A stretch of 58,871 nucleotides of DNA. It comes from JALEFZ01 sp039817415. Its GTDB lineage: Bacteria; Bacteroidota; Bacteroidia; J057. The stretch is from the NCBI GenBank assembly GCA_039817415.1, contig JBCBVV010000041.1, positions 1 to 58,871 of the forward strand, read 5' to 3'. Below the pieces are notes generated by a model that was not told the origin of the DNA, did no database searches, and saw only the letters and a program-made list of their open reading frames with translations. The number at the start of each line of letters is the position of its first letter. The stretch's first letter is position 1. A program made the translations under genes and the position numbers. Positions 8,582-17,452 of the stretch are shown piece after piece.

Positions 8582-9478
8582 CTATTCCAATTTGTTATAG
8601 GCTTGGCCAAAGTATCTTTGCATGATTTTGATGGCCTGAGAGTGTTTTCCATGCAAATGGACGTAGTGTAAATCGCGTTTGATATCCAGTTTCCTTACAT
8701 CGATGATCTTCAAAAAATTCCCCTTTAGCTCTTGTAAAATCGCGTGAATGGACACAAACGCGTAGGTATCCTTGTTGAGCAGATAGGTCTTTATCCCTTC
8801 TGTAGATCCAATCACCATTTCGACATTCAATCGATCGGGATGAATCCCATGATGAAGTAAGGTGGACTCAATAACCCTTCTTGTTCCTGAGCCTTCCTCT
8901 CGGATGATAAAAGGGAGATTGTACAAATCCTCCAACCGTAGTTCCTCCCGCTTTAGCTGCCGATTAGAAACTCGTGTAGCCAGGACTATCTCATCCCTTC
9001 GGAAACGCTGATAATGCAGCAAAGGATTCGAACTTCTCCCCTCTGTAAATCCAATATCTATTTCCTGTTTCTCAACGAGTTGTTCGATCTTTTCTGTATT
9101 GCCATTGATCAGGGTGATGTGGAGATCAGGATAGATATTTTTCAGTTCTGAGAGAGCTTTGGGAAGGATATATTGGGTAATGGTCGTGCTGGCACCGACG
9201 GTTATGCTATCCGGCATTTTGTCCTGCATGGCCAGGAAATCATTCTCCAGTTGTTGATACTGGTCTAGGATTTTATTGGCGTAGCTAAGGAGCAATTGTC
9301 CTTCTGAGGTCAGGCTGATTCGGTTTCCTTCTCGAAGGATAAGCGCTTTTTCAAAATGCTCTTCCAGCTTGCTGATATGTTTGCTCACGGCAGGCTGGGA
9401 GATATTCAGTTCTCTGGCTGCTTTGGTATAGCTCAGAAGATCTGCTACTTTTTTGAAAACTTTTAACCTAAAATCCAT
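8582..9478 (-). CDS. LysR-family transcriptional regulator
   Basis: A 298-residue regulator from the ATG giving MDFRLKVFKKVAD, which fits the usual LysR start; the frame extends 18 codons further but without homology to the family N-terminus. The winged helix-turn-helix lies at residues ~5-60 (YTKAARELNISQPAVSKHISKLEE), followed by the linker helix and a periplasmic-binding-fold effector domain (ITVGASTTITQYILPKAL through LHYVHLHGK). It sits 29 bases upstream of the YeiH-like transporter and is divergent from the glycerol facilitator gene. A perfect 11-base inverted repeat in the divergent region may be its operator. Confidence 0.9.
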   Translation of the reverse strand: MDFRLKVFKKVADLLSYTKAARELNISQPAVSKHISKLEEHFEKALILREGNRISLTSEGQLLLSYANKILDQYQQLENDFLAMQDKMPDSITVGASTTITQYILPKALSELKNIYPDLHITLINGNTEKIEQLVEKQEIDIGFTEGRSSNPLLHYQRFRRDEIVLATRVSNRQLKREELRLEDLYNLPFIIREEGSGTRRVIESTLLHHGIHPDRLNVEMVIGSTEGIKTYLLNKDTYAFVSIHAILQELKGNFLKIIDVRKLDIKRDLHYVHLHGKHSQAIKIMQRYFGQAYNKLE

Positions 9479-9562
9479 AGGAGGGCAACTTAAAACGAGA
9501 TTTCTTTCCTCACAAGAAGAATTCGTATGCATAAATCAGCATCTTTCTATATTTTGCTGTTG

Positions 9563-9589
9563 ATCTATGCTACTCATGGTAGCATAGAT
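9563..9589. promoter_or_regulatory. 11-base inverted repeat between lysR and glpF
   Basis: ATCTATGCTAC and GTAGCATAGAT flank a 5-base spacer (tcatg). The site is 85 bases upstream of the LysR ATG and 27 bases upstream of the facilitator ATG. It could be a LysR-type operator controlling one or both genes, or a stem-loop in the facilitator leader. Spacing does not give the simple T-N11-A form, so the binding protein is left open. Confidence 0.55.
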
Positions 9590-9615
9590 GAAGTTTCTAC
9601 TACATACTAACCACT

Positions 9616-10389
9616 ATGATCAAGACATTCACTGGTGAACTCATCGGTACCTTTATCCTTGTCCTATTTGGATGTGGAGCAGTTGCAGGAGCGGTTGTCT
9701 TTGGTGCCTTTGACAGCTTATTTGAAGTAGCCATGATATGGGGTATTGGCGTTACCCTAGGTATATTTGCCTCCAGAAATCTATCTCAAGCCCACTTAAA
9801 TCCCGCTGTTACAGTTGCTTTTATCCTGGCAGGGAGAACCCCAGTCAAGGAAACGGCTACCTATATACTCGGTCAATTGGTGGGAGCATTCTTAGCTGGA
9901 GGATTGGTTTACCTCATTTTTGAACCTTCCATTGCCATGTATGAAGCTGCCAATGAGATTGTTCGAGGGACAGAAGCTTCCAAGCTGACTGCCTCGATGT
10001 TTGGGGAATACTATCCTAACCCAGGATTTGCGGACAAGATCAACCTGAGTATGCCTGCTGCCATCGCGATAGAGGTATTAGGAACCTTTCTCCTAATATG
10101 GCTGATCTTCTACATTACAGAAAAGAGTGAGCAACAAGACAATTTTTCTGCCTTCATGATTGGCTTGACTGTAACCATCATCATTACGCTGATTGCACCC
10201 TTTACACAGTCTTGCTTGAATCCAGCTAGGGATTTTGCACCAAGAATGATTGCCTGGATGGGTGGATGGGGAGATGCTGCTTTCCCAGATGCGAGTGGGG
10301 GCTGGTTCTTTGTGTATATCATGGGACCTGTCATCGGCGGCGTGCTAGCTGCCCTCATGTTTAGGCTGACTTCAGGTAAACAAGACTAA
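9616..10389 (+). CDS. glpF: MIP-family channel, glycerol facilitator type
   Basis: An inner-membrane channel for glycerol and small neutral solutes. Both half-helix motifs are intact: HLNPAV (Asn62) and LNPARD (Asn202). The Asp after the second NPAR is characteristic of aquaglyceroporins, not water-only aquaporins. The loop IVRGTEASKLTASMFGEYYP and the ending GWFFVYIMGPVIGG match GlpF. Length 257 is normal. No glycerol kinase or glycerol-3-phosphate dehydrogenase gene is nearby, and it is followed by its own terminator, so it seems to be transcribed alone. Confidence 0.9.
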   Translation: MIKTFTGELIGTFILVLFGCGAVAGAVVFGAFDSLFEVAMIWGIGVTLGIFASRNLSQAHLNPAVTVAFILAGRTPVKETATYILGQLVGAFLAGGLVYLIFEPSIAMYEAANEIVRGTEASKLTASMFGEYYPNPGFADKINLSMPAAIAIEVLGTFLLIWLIFYITEKSEQQDNFSAFMIGLTVTIIITLIAPFTQSCLNPARDFAPRMIAWMGGWGDAAFPDASGGWFFVYIMGPVIGGVLAALMFRLTSGKQD

Positions 10390-10414
10390 GAAACAATAAG
10401 TGCTATTTGAAAGG

Positions 10415-10458
10415 CTGATGGCTTCTCCCTAGAACAGGGACTGTCATCAGTTTTTTTT
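10415..10458 (+). terminator. Rho-independent terminator after glpF
   Basis: CTGATG and CATCAG close an imperfect long hairpin with an inner TCCCT/AGGGA stem, immediately followed by eight T residues, 25 bases after the facilitator stop. It also separates it from the convergent gene. Confidence 0.8.
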
Positions 10459-10468
10459 ATGGTAGTTA

Positions 10469-11581
10469 TCATTCATCCTTCCCCATCAATCGCCTTTCTA
10501 TCTTTTTGAGGGTTTTCTTCCTTAATCTTTTATCGCTCGAAATAGGATGCAATCCATCCGCTGTGCTCCATCGAGTTCCTGGCTTTGCTTCGTCTACATA
10601 GAGCACATAATCATAAGAGATTCCCATGATTACTCGATCCTTGGCTAAGACATGGATTCTATGCTGAATTTTCCCTCCCCATTGCACGGCAGATCGTGGG
10701 ACAAGTTTTACAGGAATAATCCCCTCTTTGTACCAAATTAGGCACCGGCTAGAATCCGTATTGAACCATCCTTCATCTGTTTTAATGATAGACAGGCTCA
10801 AAGAATCCATGATTTCCCCTGCATAGAGCTGTAGTTTTTTGAGCAAAAGGGGTTGTTCGGCCAAGCTTCCTTTCGCCACAAAGGTACCCTTGTCATGCTC
10901 CATGCTCATATAGGAGCTATGGCCATCAATATGCCTATGAAAATTGATAACCTGATGGCTCATGGGAATAAAGCGCACTAAGCCCCTTAGTTGGTCAAAT
11001 TGTACCTGATCAAGGATTCCCTCCTTGTTGATACCTCCATACCCCTTGAAAACATATCGACCATTGGACTCCAGAAAAAAGATATTCTCAAAGTTGATGG
11101 AGCTCCAAGAAGACTCTTGTAGGCTACTTAGGGGTAAGTATTCAATCAAACTGGAGTCCTGACAATGAAAGGCTGGGAGGTGGGGAAATATTTCTTTTGC
11201 CTCCCTAAAGTCAAGTAGCCAGCTTCCATGTTCGGTGATCTTATAGGGCAATTGAAATGTCCGCTTAGCTTGATAAATCGCCTTCAACAGCAGAATGGAA
11301 TCCTTTTTTTCATAACGAAAGGAATTAGTTCTTGTCCAATTGTTGTTAAATACCCTGATTCCATTGGATCGAATTACATGGTGATCTCTATCACAAAGTG
11401 TGTCCCTATCCACTGGAAATGTCCCTATCTCGATATGAAGGAGCCCATCAGAGGTAAATATTAAAGAAAGCGATCTATCAGAAAGGAGGACGTTACTCTC
11501 ATCTGTCCATTGTGCATGGCTTCTTATTCCTGAAAAGAGGACAAACAGCAAAAGAGAGAAAAACAGGAAGGTATTTTTCAT
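10469..11581 (-). CDS. Secreted protein of unknown function
   Basis: A 370-residue protein with a clear signal peptide (MKNTFLFFSLLLFVLFSGIRSHAQ). ATG at 11581 is preferred to the adjacent TTG at 11584. The mature part is rich in alternating hydrophobic residues, suggesting beta structure, and ends in a basic tail (LRKKTLKKIERRLMGK). I recognise no domain, lipobox or T9SS sorting domain. It is convergent with the facilitator gene and stands alone, so context offers no function. Confidence 0.75.
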   Translation of the reverse strand: MKNTFLFFSLLLFVLFSGIRSHAQWTDESNVLLSDRSLSLIFTSDGLLHIEIGTFPVDRDTLCDRDHHVIRSNGIRVFNNNWTRTNSFRYEKKDSILLLKAIYQAKRTFQLPYKITEHGSWLLDFREAKEIFPHLPAFHCQDSSLIEYLPLSSLQESSWSSINFENIFFLESNGRYVFKGYGGINKEGILDQVQFDQLRGLVRFIPMSHQVINFHRHIDGHSSYMSMEHDKGTFVAKGSLAEQPLLLKKLQLYAGEIMDSLSLSIIKTDEGWFNTDSSRCLIWYKEGIIPVKLVPRSAVQWGGKIQHRIHVLAKDRVIMGISYDYVLYVDEAKPGTRWSTADGLHPISSDKRLRKKTLKKIERRLMGKDE

Positions 11582-11819
11582 CAAATAAGGAGTATAGCTG
11601 ATCGATAGTTAAAGGTATCTACGAGTCCAAGGAGATACAATCCAATCGCATCTCCTTTATTATTTGGTCCTGGTCCCCTTTCTACTTTGATCGAAAAGCT
11701 CTGCCCATTCCCCAAAAATGGGACAACCGTCCTATTCCCACTCCATCCTTGGCTTCCTAATTTGCCATCCTAATCAAGAACTCGAACGGGTTCATCCCAT
11801 TCACAAGAAAAAATTCGTT

Positions 11820-12533
11820 ATGAAAAACCTACTAATTCTCACCTTGATGTTGTCTGTCCACCTAACATCCAGTTTCGGACAAGGAATATGGCTTAAAGGA
11901 GGACTCATCACACAATTCTCAAGACCCAATGGACTTAATTATGTGGTAGATAGGTATAATGAAACACGATCTTTTCTGACTACAGAGATGAAGCCTTTTA
12001 ACAATTTGAATGGCTATAGCTATGGATTTATGGTCAATGTAGAGAATCTATTCTTTGAGGCTTCCTACGATCACCGTTCGCAAAATAGATTCGCAAGAGG
12101 TATTGATGCTACTAACCAGGAGGTTGAAAGACAAATAAGAGCTAGTATCAATTCATTTGGATTTGGATTTGGGTATGGGGTGATAGATGGAGGTTTCGGT
12201 TTTGCCATTGGTGGTCGAGCAAATGCGGGTCCCCTTAGAGTTCGAACGAAGATAGGGACAATCAATGAGGTGAGGAGCTTAGGTTGGGAAGAGGATGATG
12301 TATTTAATCAATTGCATATTGACCTAGACCTCAATATCAAATTGATACTGAGATACCTGGTCATTGAGCCCTATTATTCGATCCAATTGGTAGCTCAGAC
12401 CAACAATATGGCTGAGGTAAATGAACAACTCAATCCTAACACTTTTCAAAATGATCCAGAGACCATTCCATTTCAAAGCGGCGGATTTGGACTAAAATTT
12501 ATCGTCCTTCTGGGAGGATACGAAGCATTTTAA
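11820..12533 (+). CDS. Secreted, probable outer-membrane beta-barrel protein, unknown function
   Basis: A 237-residue protein starting at the ATG that opens a signal peptide (MKNLLILTLMLSVHLTSSFGQ); the longer frame upstream does not look coding. The mature region has repeated aromatic/Gly-rich strands (FGFGFGYGVIDGGFGFAIGGRANAG, LIL-RYLVIEPYYSIQLV), compatible with a small eight-stranded barrel of the type often found in Bacteroidota outer membranes. No family is recognised. It is convergent with the next gene. Confidence 0.72.
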   Translation: MKNLLILTLMLSVHLTSSFGQGIWLKGGLITQFSRPNGLNYVVDRYNETRSFLTTEMKPFNNLNGYSYGFMVNVENLFFEASYDHRSQNRFARGIDATNQEVERQIRASINSFGFGFGYGVIDGGFGFAIGGRANAGPLRVRTKIGTINEVRSLGWEEDDVFNQLHIDLDLNIKLILRYLVIEPYYSIQLVAQTNNMAEVNEQLNPNTFQNDPETIPFQSGGFGLKFIVLLGGYEAF

Positions 12534-12545
12534 GAAAAAGGGCTA

Positions 12546-13502
12546 CTAATTGGGAGGCATATTGTAGATCACTTTGGTAATTTTCAAGTCTCCCTTTTCT
12601 TTTTTAAATACAAAAAGATTCTTGGTTTGAAAGGGATAGCCATCTCCACCTTCTTTGGCGTAAAATATCCCTTTCACTTGCCCCCTCATGATCACGACAT
12701 CTCCATGCTCTGAATATTCGATCATCTGATGTTTCATCTCTGAATGGCCTAGACGCTCTTGTTCCTTCAAATAGTCAAGTAGGGCTTTCTTATCAGTAAT
12801 GACCTTGTTGTTTGGAGCCATATGAACAATGTCCTCAGCATAAACCCTGATCTGCTCCTCCTTGGAGATTTTGTTGTCATCGAGTATTGATAATACAGTC
12901 TCAATTTCTTCTTTCAGACTTTGATTTTTGCTGATTCTGACAAAATTTCCCTTGTAGAATAGTCCTGTGGGTTGATCCTTTTCATTGTATTGGATGGAGA
13001 GCAGGGCATATTCATTTTTATTGATCCACTCGTAAGTATACATTCGATAGGTCCCCTTGGCTTCACCTTCAAAGCTTACTTTGAGCCTTAGATTTTGTTT
13101 GCCATAAAAGGCTCCTTTGCCTACACCTGCCCTTATGTTTCCAAAGCTTGATAAATGACCAACTTCTCCTGTATTGGGATTGTAGGACCAGAATATGTGT
13201 CCATTGGGCTCAGGTCCATCTACAATGGAAAGAATACTGTTGTCAGTATTGATCTTTGCGATGACCGTATGGTGGCCAGGAATTTTGATGGTATCATTCT
13301 CCCCTCCCCAATTTTGAATCCAAGTCTCATCCTTTAGGGCCCATTCTCCGATAAATTGAGCAAAGGGATTATTGGAAAGCCCTACAGAATCCTCAATGGC
13401 TTGGTTGGAAGCACGCCCATTCAATTCGTAGGATATGGAGGTTTGTTGGGCAAAGGTGATTCCAGCAAGCAATAGGCACAGAAAGGCTAGCGTAAATTTC
13501 AT
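12546..13502 (-). CDS. Secreted protein with C-terminal SnoaL/DUF4440-like domain
   Basis: A 318-residue exported protein; the ATG at 13502 begins the signal peptide (MKFTLAFLCLLLAGITFAQ), so the extra 13 upstream codons are dropped. Residues ~40-190 resemble the lipocalin-like DUF1579-type fold (FAQFIGEWALKDETWIQNWGG, ending TGLFYKGNFVRIS). Residues ~200-318 fit the NTF2-like SnoaL/DUF4440 cone fold: KEEQIRVYAEDIVHMAPNN...LLDYLKEQERLGHSEM...DVVIMRGQVKGIFYAKEG. This two-part layout suggests binding of a small hydrophobic ligand, but the role is unknown. Confidence 0.72.
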   Translation of the reverse strand: MKFTLAFLCLLLAGITFAQQTSISYELNGRASNQAIEDSVGLSNNPFAQFIGEWALKDETWIQNWGGENDTIKIPGHHTVIAKINTDNSILSIVDGPEPNGHIFWSYNPNTGEVGHLSSFGNIRAGVGKGAFYGKQNLRLKVSFEGEAKGTYRMYTYEWINKNEYALLSIQYNEKDQPTGLFYKGNFVRISKNQSLKEEIETVLSILDDNKISKEEQIRVYAEDIVHMAPNNKVITDKKALLDYLKEQERLGHSEMKHQMIEYSEHGDVVIMRGQVKGIFYAKEGGDGYPFQTKNLFVFKKEKGDLKITKVIYNMPPN

Positions 13503-13642
13503 GTCAGCTAAGATATAATGAGGGGGCTTACTGTAAGCCACATTAACTTATATCCACAAAACTAGATATTTAATTTTCCTCTTTCAGCGCTTGGGTTAAG
13601 ATTAGCAATTGTGTCAAGAGGAATTTTGGTTGACGCTACTTC

Positions 13643-14368
13643 TCAAAAATTGAGCATGTCTTCCGTAGCTGTTAATTCGCTCCATCTTGCGGATAGAAAC
13701 TTTGCGTAGGAAATAGCCCCTATTCCATAGGTTCCCAAGCTATGGCCATCGTTTACTTCCACGAGGTAGTATTTTCCCTCCTTGTCCACACCAAAATCCA
13801 GACAAAAAGCAGCAGGCTGAGTCGTGAAGGCTTTGATAGCATTCTCTACGACAGAAAGGTCTAACTTACTGTCCCAAGCCCCTTTATAATAGCGTACATC
13901 TAAGAGCCTTCCGTACCGAATAAAGCACCTCCATTCCGTCACAAGGTCAACAACTTCTGAACACCAGATACTTACTTCTCGATCATAACCAAGGCCGATA
14001 AAATCTTTGAAGCCGGTTATGACCTTTCCGGCAAATAGCTTGGTTTCAACAGGTTTGATGAATATTCCCTTTCTACCTGACTGAATAACATCTTTGAGGG
14101 TAGATTTCCACACCCTGCGATGTAAAAATGACGTTAACTCCTCCGGGTATTCTATCTCATCGGGTTTTTCTATTCCCAAAGTCCGCAATCTCTTTCGAAC
14201 CATACTGATTCCTCCAACAAAAACAGCCGCTCTATCAGGTTCATAAACCTCCAAGGAGTCAGCGTATTTGATGACTTCAAAACCTAATGATTGAAAGCCA
14301 ACCGAAGCGATAAAGGCATTTACATTATAGAAATCTCCCTCTTTGTTGGTCTGGATATATGCTTTCAA
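13643..14368 (-). CDS. ATP-grasp enzyme, R2K clade (DUF4343-like)
   Basis: A 241-residue stand-alone ATP-grasp protein. Visible features are the N-terminal MKAYIQTNKEGDFYNVNAF, a lysine-bearing strand (GIFIKPVETKLFAGKVITGFKDF), the TEWRCFIRYGRLLDVRYYKG segment, and the metal-binding AFCLDFGVDKEGKYYLVEVNDGHSLGTYG. The paired basic residues are typical of the R2K clade. Family members ligate amino acids or peptides using ATP and are found in peptide-modification and conflict-related contexts. The start codon appears to be TTG at 14368: the family N-terminus begins there and no in-frame ATG precedes it. No candidate substrate peptide gene is visible beside it. Confidence 0.8.
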   Translation of the reverse strand: MKAYIQTNKEGDFYNVNAFIASVGFQSLGFEVIKYADSLEVYEPDRAAVFVGGISMVRKRLRTLGIEKPDEIEYPEELTSFLHRRVWKSTLKDVIQSGRKGIFIKPVETKLFAGKVITGFKDFIGLGYDREVSIWCSEVVDLVTEWRCFIRYGRLLDVRYYKGAWDSKLDLSVVENAIKAFTTQPAAFCLDFGVDKEGKYYLVEVNDGHSLGTYGIGAISYAKFLSARWSELTATEDMLNF

Positions 14369-14529
14369 GGTGGTTCTTATACTTTTGGCTTAGGAAAAAG
14401 GAAAATATGACTTGAATAGACTATCTAAAAATAGCCTTCTGTTTATATATCATCTAATTCAGGTTTAGCATCAGTTGTTTCCTAGCCTTCATGATGTTCA
14501 GCACAAGAGGATATTCCCAAAGCCTTTTA

Positions 14530-15312
14530 TCAGGACATCGTCTTTTCAACTGTTAGGTATTTTACCAAGCCATGCCCTTCAGAAATCCATTCTACATCCA
14601 CTCCATTTGGAAGGACAAAAAAATCTCCACTGTAAAATGTTTTTGAACTGCCATCTACCATTTTCATGCTGACTTGGCCGGATAAAAGTTGGACGAGCAT
14701 TTCCTTACTATCCTTAAGTGTCCTGTTTCCAGGTTTCTCTGCTTGTAAACTAATGGTCAATTCGACTCCTTTCCGCAATACCTCATGGTATTTCCCGTCC
14801 GTATCTAGCTTGATGTGGGCTCCGGACAAAGTGGATCTATCAAAGAGTTGATGAGATAAGTCTTGAGACTTCAAACTTGAATCAGCTCTCTTTGTCGTGA
14901 TCACAGACAACTCATAGTGTAAATGTTCCCCTGCTTTGATTTCCCATTCTCCTGTAAAGCCTTTGGGCGCAAAAAAGTAATCTTGTGATTGAAAAAGCTG
15001 TGTCTTTCCCTCTTTCGGTTTGACTATGGCCTCTCCATGGAACATGTAAATGAATTCATCAAAGGCAAAATTATCCATCTTATTGTTCCATGTTTCAGTG
15101 GAAACCACATAGATACTAATGTCTTCTCCTCGAAAGAGTCGCTTCTGGTGGAAGTCTTTTTCGGGTTCGTTTTTGAGAGGAATTTTCTTTAATCCAACCC
15201 CAGAAAGGACAGATTTATCTAGTAGAAAGGGCTCTTGGGTAGGTTCTTGCCCAAAAAGAAAGCCTGAACATAGGAAAAGACAGGCAAGCGTTATCAGCCT
15301 AAATACATTCAT
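14530..15312 (-). CDS. Secreted two-cupin protein
   Basis: A 260-residue exported protein; ATG at 15312 opens a signal peptide (MNVFRLITLACLFLCSGFLFGQ). It contains two tandem cupin-type repeats of the Cupin_3/DUF861 kind: the first around ISIYVVSTETWNNKMDNF...FIYMFHGEAIVKPKEG, ending YFFAPKGFTGEWEI, the second around LTISLQAEKPG...MLVQLLSGQVSMKMVDG, ending FFVLPNGVDVEWISEG. The histidine-rich metal motif of catalytic cupins is largely absent (one HLHYE remains), so it may bind rather than transform a ligand. Periplasmic location is unusual for this fold. The gene stands alone. Confidence 0.75.
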   Translation of the reverse strand: MNVFRLITLACLFLCSGFLFGQEPTQEPFLLDKSVLSGVGLKKIPLKNEPEKDFHQKRLFRGEDISIYVVSTETWNNKMDNFAFDEFIYMFHGEAIVKPKEGKTQLFQSQDYFFAPKGFTGEWEIKAGEHLHYELSVITTKRADSSLKSQDLSHQLFDRSTLSGAHIKLDTDGKYHEVLRKGVELTISLQAEKPGNRTLKDSKEMLVQLLSGQVSMKMVDGSSKTFYSGDFFVLPNGVDVEWISEGHGLVKYLTVEKTMS

Positions 15313-15508
15313 CGGTGTGGTATATTTGGTAACGAGGAGGTGATGTGCCCTCAATTACGGAGAATTTGAATGTGCGTGTGTGCTAATTTTGGCCTATTCG
15401 AACCTATTCTCTTCCCATCAAAAGAATGGACCTTTATAGGAGCATTATTTGATCGAAGTCCATTAACATAAGGACCCACAAAGACAACAAATACCTTCTA
15501 GCTACCTC

Positions 15509-16945
15509 TCAATCCCTATATTCATTTACCTTCTTCAGAAACATCTTACCCCGCAGAGCGCCTACCATGGCAAAACTTCCGTCCCTCGTTTGGATGATAT
15601 CCATTAACCTAGAATCTGAATTACCCAAATCAATATCGGAAGCCGTCTCCAAAGTGGCTCGACCCGATTGGTTATCTCGGAAGAAATAATACCCCACTCC
15701 ATAGTCATAGTTGTCTCTATACAAATTGAATACCATGGCTATACCTTGTGGAATACCTCTAATAGCTTTTGGCACGTGGATATTTGGATAACTAAACTGG
15801 GAAGCTTCAATAATGGATCCTATGGAGGTATTCGTACGATTTTGGTCAAAACTCAATTGCTTGACCGAAGAGGACTGAAAGCCATCTATGGCAAACCATT
15901 CCAAACCGCTAGAATTATCTAGTAGATGCAGAAAGGTAACAGTCTCAGATACGGGTAAAGAAAATTGTAATAAAGGCGTATTCCACTGAAAGATAGAGGT
16001 TCTGAGGCCGCGGATAGGATCCCGTCTCAGCCCAGTGAAGTATATTTCCCCATTAGACCTTCGGAGGATTTCTCCCCCAATGACCCTAAAGGAAGAAGTA
16101 TCAGGAATTCGAAGCAGAAATTCTGGTTGACCGATCCCCTGCCCTCTTGCGAGGAACAATCCTTGCGGCTCGTCTGGAAGTTCTGACTGGTAATAACCTG
16201 TCAGGAAGTATTCATCACCATCACCTCTAACGATATCGGTTACCTCCACATTGGTCAGTTCTGCTGCCATTCCACTTAGAGCGATCTGAGATATCAATTC
16301 ACCTTGCTGGTTGATAAATAGCAGCTTGGATTGTTGGTTGAGAAAGCTGTCCACAGACGTGCTCTCCACCACGACATACGTATTCACATCAATACCCAGC
16401 ACATGGGTAAAGTTTTTGTTGAAATCCCGAAGGCTAGGGTCTAAATATAAAGGCCAGCTAAAAAAGTCGAAGAAAGACTCCCCAAAATTATCCACCTTAA
16501 TGATGTGCTGACCAGCACCAACGATCACAAAACCTCCTCCTGGTTCAAGGGATTCGGCGATTCCATAGGCAGTAGCATTTATCCCAAAATCGTAGGTTCG
16601 TTCAAAGTTGTTAATGCCTACAGAAACCCGAAAGGTATCCGTTTTTAGTATGTTGCCTACTGTATCCCTTCCTAAGCAAAGGATGGTATAGTCTCCAGGC
16701 TCAATGAGTTCAAACTGGCTAAAACGCTTATCGATCAATTCTTCTGTCTCTACAATCTCCCAACTAAAGGAAGAGATTCCCTGGGCATCTCGTATTCCCA
16801 CCGCCACGGCACAAGGGGCCACACAATCCTCATCTACCTCAAAGTAGGTCTCCATGAAAATATCTTCATCAAGGCCCTCTTGCTTACAGGCACACACAAG
16901 CAATAAGCTGCAAACCAAGCCTAATGGTAGTACTCTTTTCATCAT
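15509..16945 (-). CDS. Lipoprotein with PKD-like and beta-propeller-like regions
   Basis: A 478-residue lipoprotein (signal peptide ending LLLVCAC, lipobox Cys ~20). Residues ~40-110 look like a PKD-type immunoglobulin fold (SFSWEIVETEELI...GDYTILCLGRDTVGN). The rest contains spaced segments like IAESLEPGGGFVIVGAGQ, YFLTGYYQ and IIQTRDGSFAMVGALRGKMFLKKV, the pattern of beta-propeller blades of the delta-60 kind. No catalytic motif is seen. It probably sits on a membrane surface; function unknown. A second ATG lies one codon downstream of the chosen start. Confidence 0.7.
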   Translation of the reverse strand: MMKRVLPLGLVCSLLLVCACKQEGLDEDIFMETYFEVDEDCVAPCAVAVGIRDAQGISSFSWEIVETEELIDKRFSQFELIEPGDYTILCLGRDTVGNILKTDTFRVSVGINNFERTYDFGINATAYGIAESLEPGGGFVIVGAGQHIIKVDNFGESFFDFFSWPLYLDPSLRDFNKNFTHVLGIDVNTYVVVESTSVDSFLNQQSKLLFINQQGELISQIALSGMAAELTNVEVTDIVRGDGDEYFLTGYYQSELPDEPQGLFLARGQGIGQPEFLLRIPDTSSFRVIGGEILRRSNGEIYFTGLRRDPIRGLRTSIFQWNTPLLQFSLPVSETVTFLHLLDNSSGLEWFAIDGFQSSSVKQLSFDQNRTNTSIGSIIEASQFSYPNIHVPKAIRGIPQGIAMVFNLYRDNYDYGVGYYFFRDNQSGRATLETASDIDLGNSDSRLMDIIQTRDGSFAMVGALRGKMFLKKVNEYRD

Positions 16946-16970
16946 AAAGCTGTCAATCTAGGCTGAATTT

Positions 16971-17011
16971 AAAAATAGCAGCGCCAGTAAAAAACTGACT
17001 GCTGCTATTTT
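16971..17011 (-). terminator. Terminator downstream of the ABC permease remnant
   Basis: On the minus strand AAAATAGCAGC...GCTGCTATTTTT forms a long hairpin (inner AGTCAGT/ACTGGC arms, T-rich loop) followed by TTTTTAAA, 22 bases after the stop of the FtsX-type remnant. The symmetric sequence may work in both directions. Confidence 0.65.
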
Positions 17012-17033
17012 ATAAAAAATCAAAGTACAAGCG

Positions 17034-17186
17034 CTATTCGTATTTCAGGGCTTTGACAGGGTTGGAGACCGCGGCGACGTAAGCCTGATGGCTTACTGTT
17101 AGCAAGGCGATCACAGCCGACGCCAAGGCAGCTAGTACAAAGGGCAACCAAGGCGTATCAATTTGATAGGAAAAAGTCAAACAATT
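17034..17186 (-). pseudogene. C-terminal remnant of MacB/FtsX-type ABC permease
   Basis: The last ~45 codons read FSYQIDTPWLPFVLAALASA...IALLTVSHQAYVAAVSNPVKALKYE and a stop: the final transmembrane helix and terminal tail typical of FtsX/MacB permeases in Bacteroidota, where full proteins are about 800 residues. Upstream of about 17186 the frame continues without family resemblance. It still has a terminator after its stop. The 5' part seems lost in the same event that truncated the histidine-kinase-like tail on the other strand. Confidence 0.7.
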
Positions 17187-17318
17187 CTGACTGCAGAGGA
17201 TAAAGGAAAGGAAATCCCAGCGGAAATCATGCGCCAACATAAGGGGCATCTACAAGTCCATTCGGTAGAAGGTCATGCTACACAAATTTCCCTGGTATTC
17301 AGAAATAACATGAGTTGA
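17181..17318 (+). pseudogene. Possible C-terminal remnant of a sensor histidine kinase
   Basis: In frame from 17181 the plus strand reads EDKGKEIPAEIMRQHKGHLQ followed by VHSVEGHATQISLVF and a stop at 17316-17318. This resembles the end of a HATPase_c domain (DNGKGIP ... G-L-x-V-x-S-x-x-G-x-x-T-x-I-x-L-x-F), but the stretch between the two motifs is shortened. No start codon or catalytic region is present. It begins almost exactly where the oppositely oriented permease tail loses its homology. Assignment is tentative. Confidence 0.45.
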
Positions 17319-17452
17319 GGGCGTAACGATTTACAAATGGCGAATTCAGCTCCCTGAAAACTACCAATTATCGCTTCATTCTGTTTTTTCGTGCAGTTTT
17401 CATGGAAGAAACTTGTTAACATAGAGTGAGTTAACACATCAATTCTAATTCC

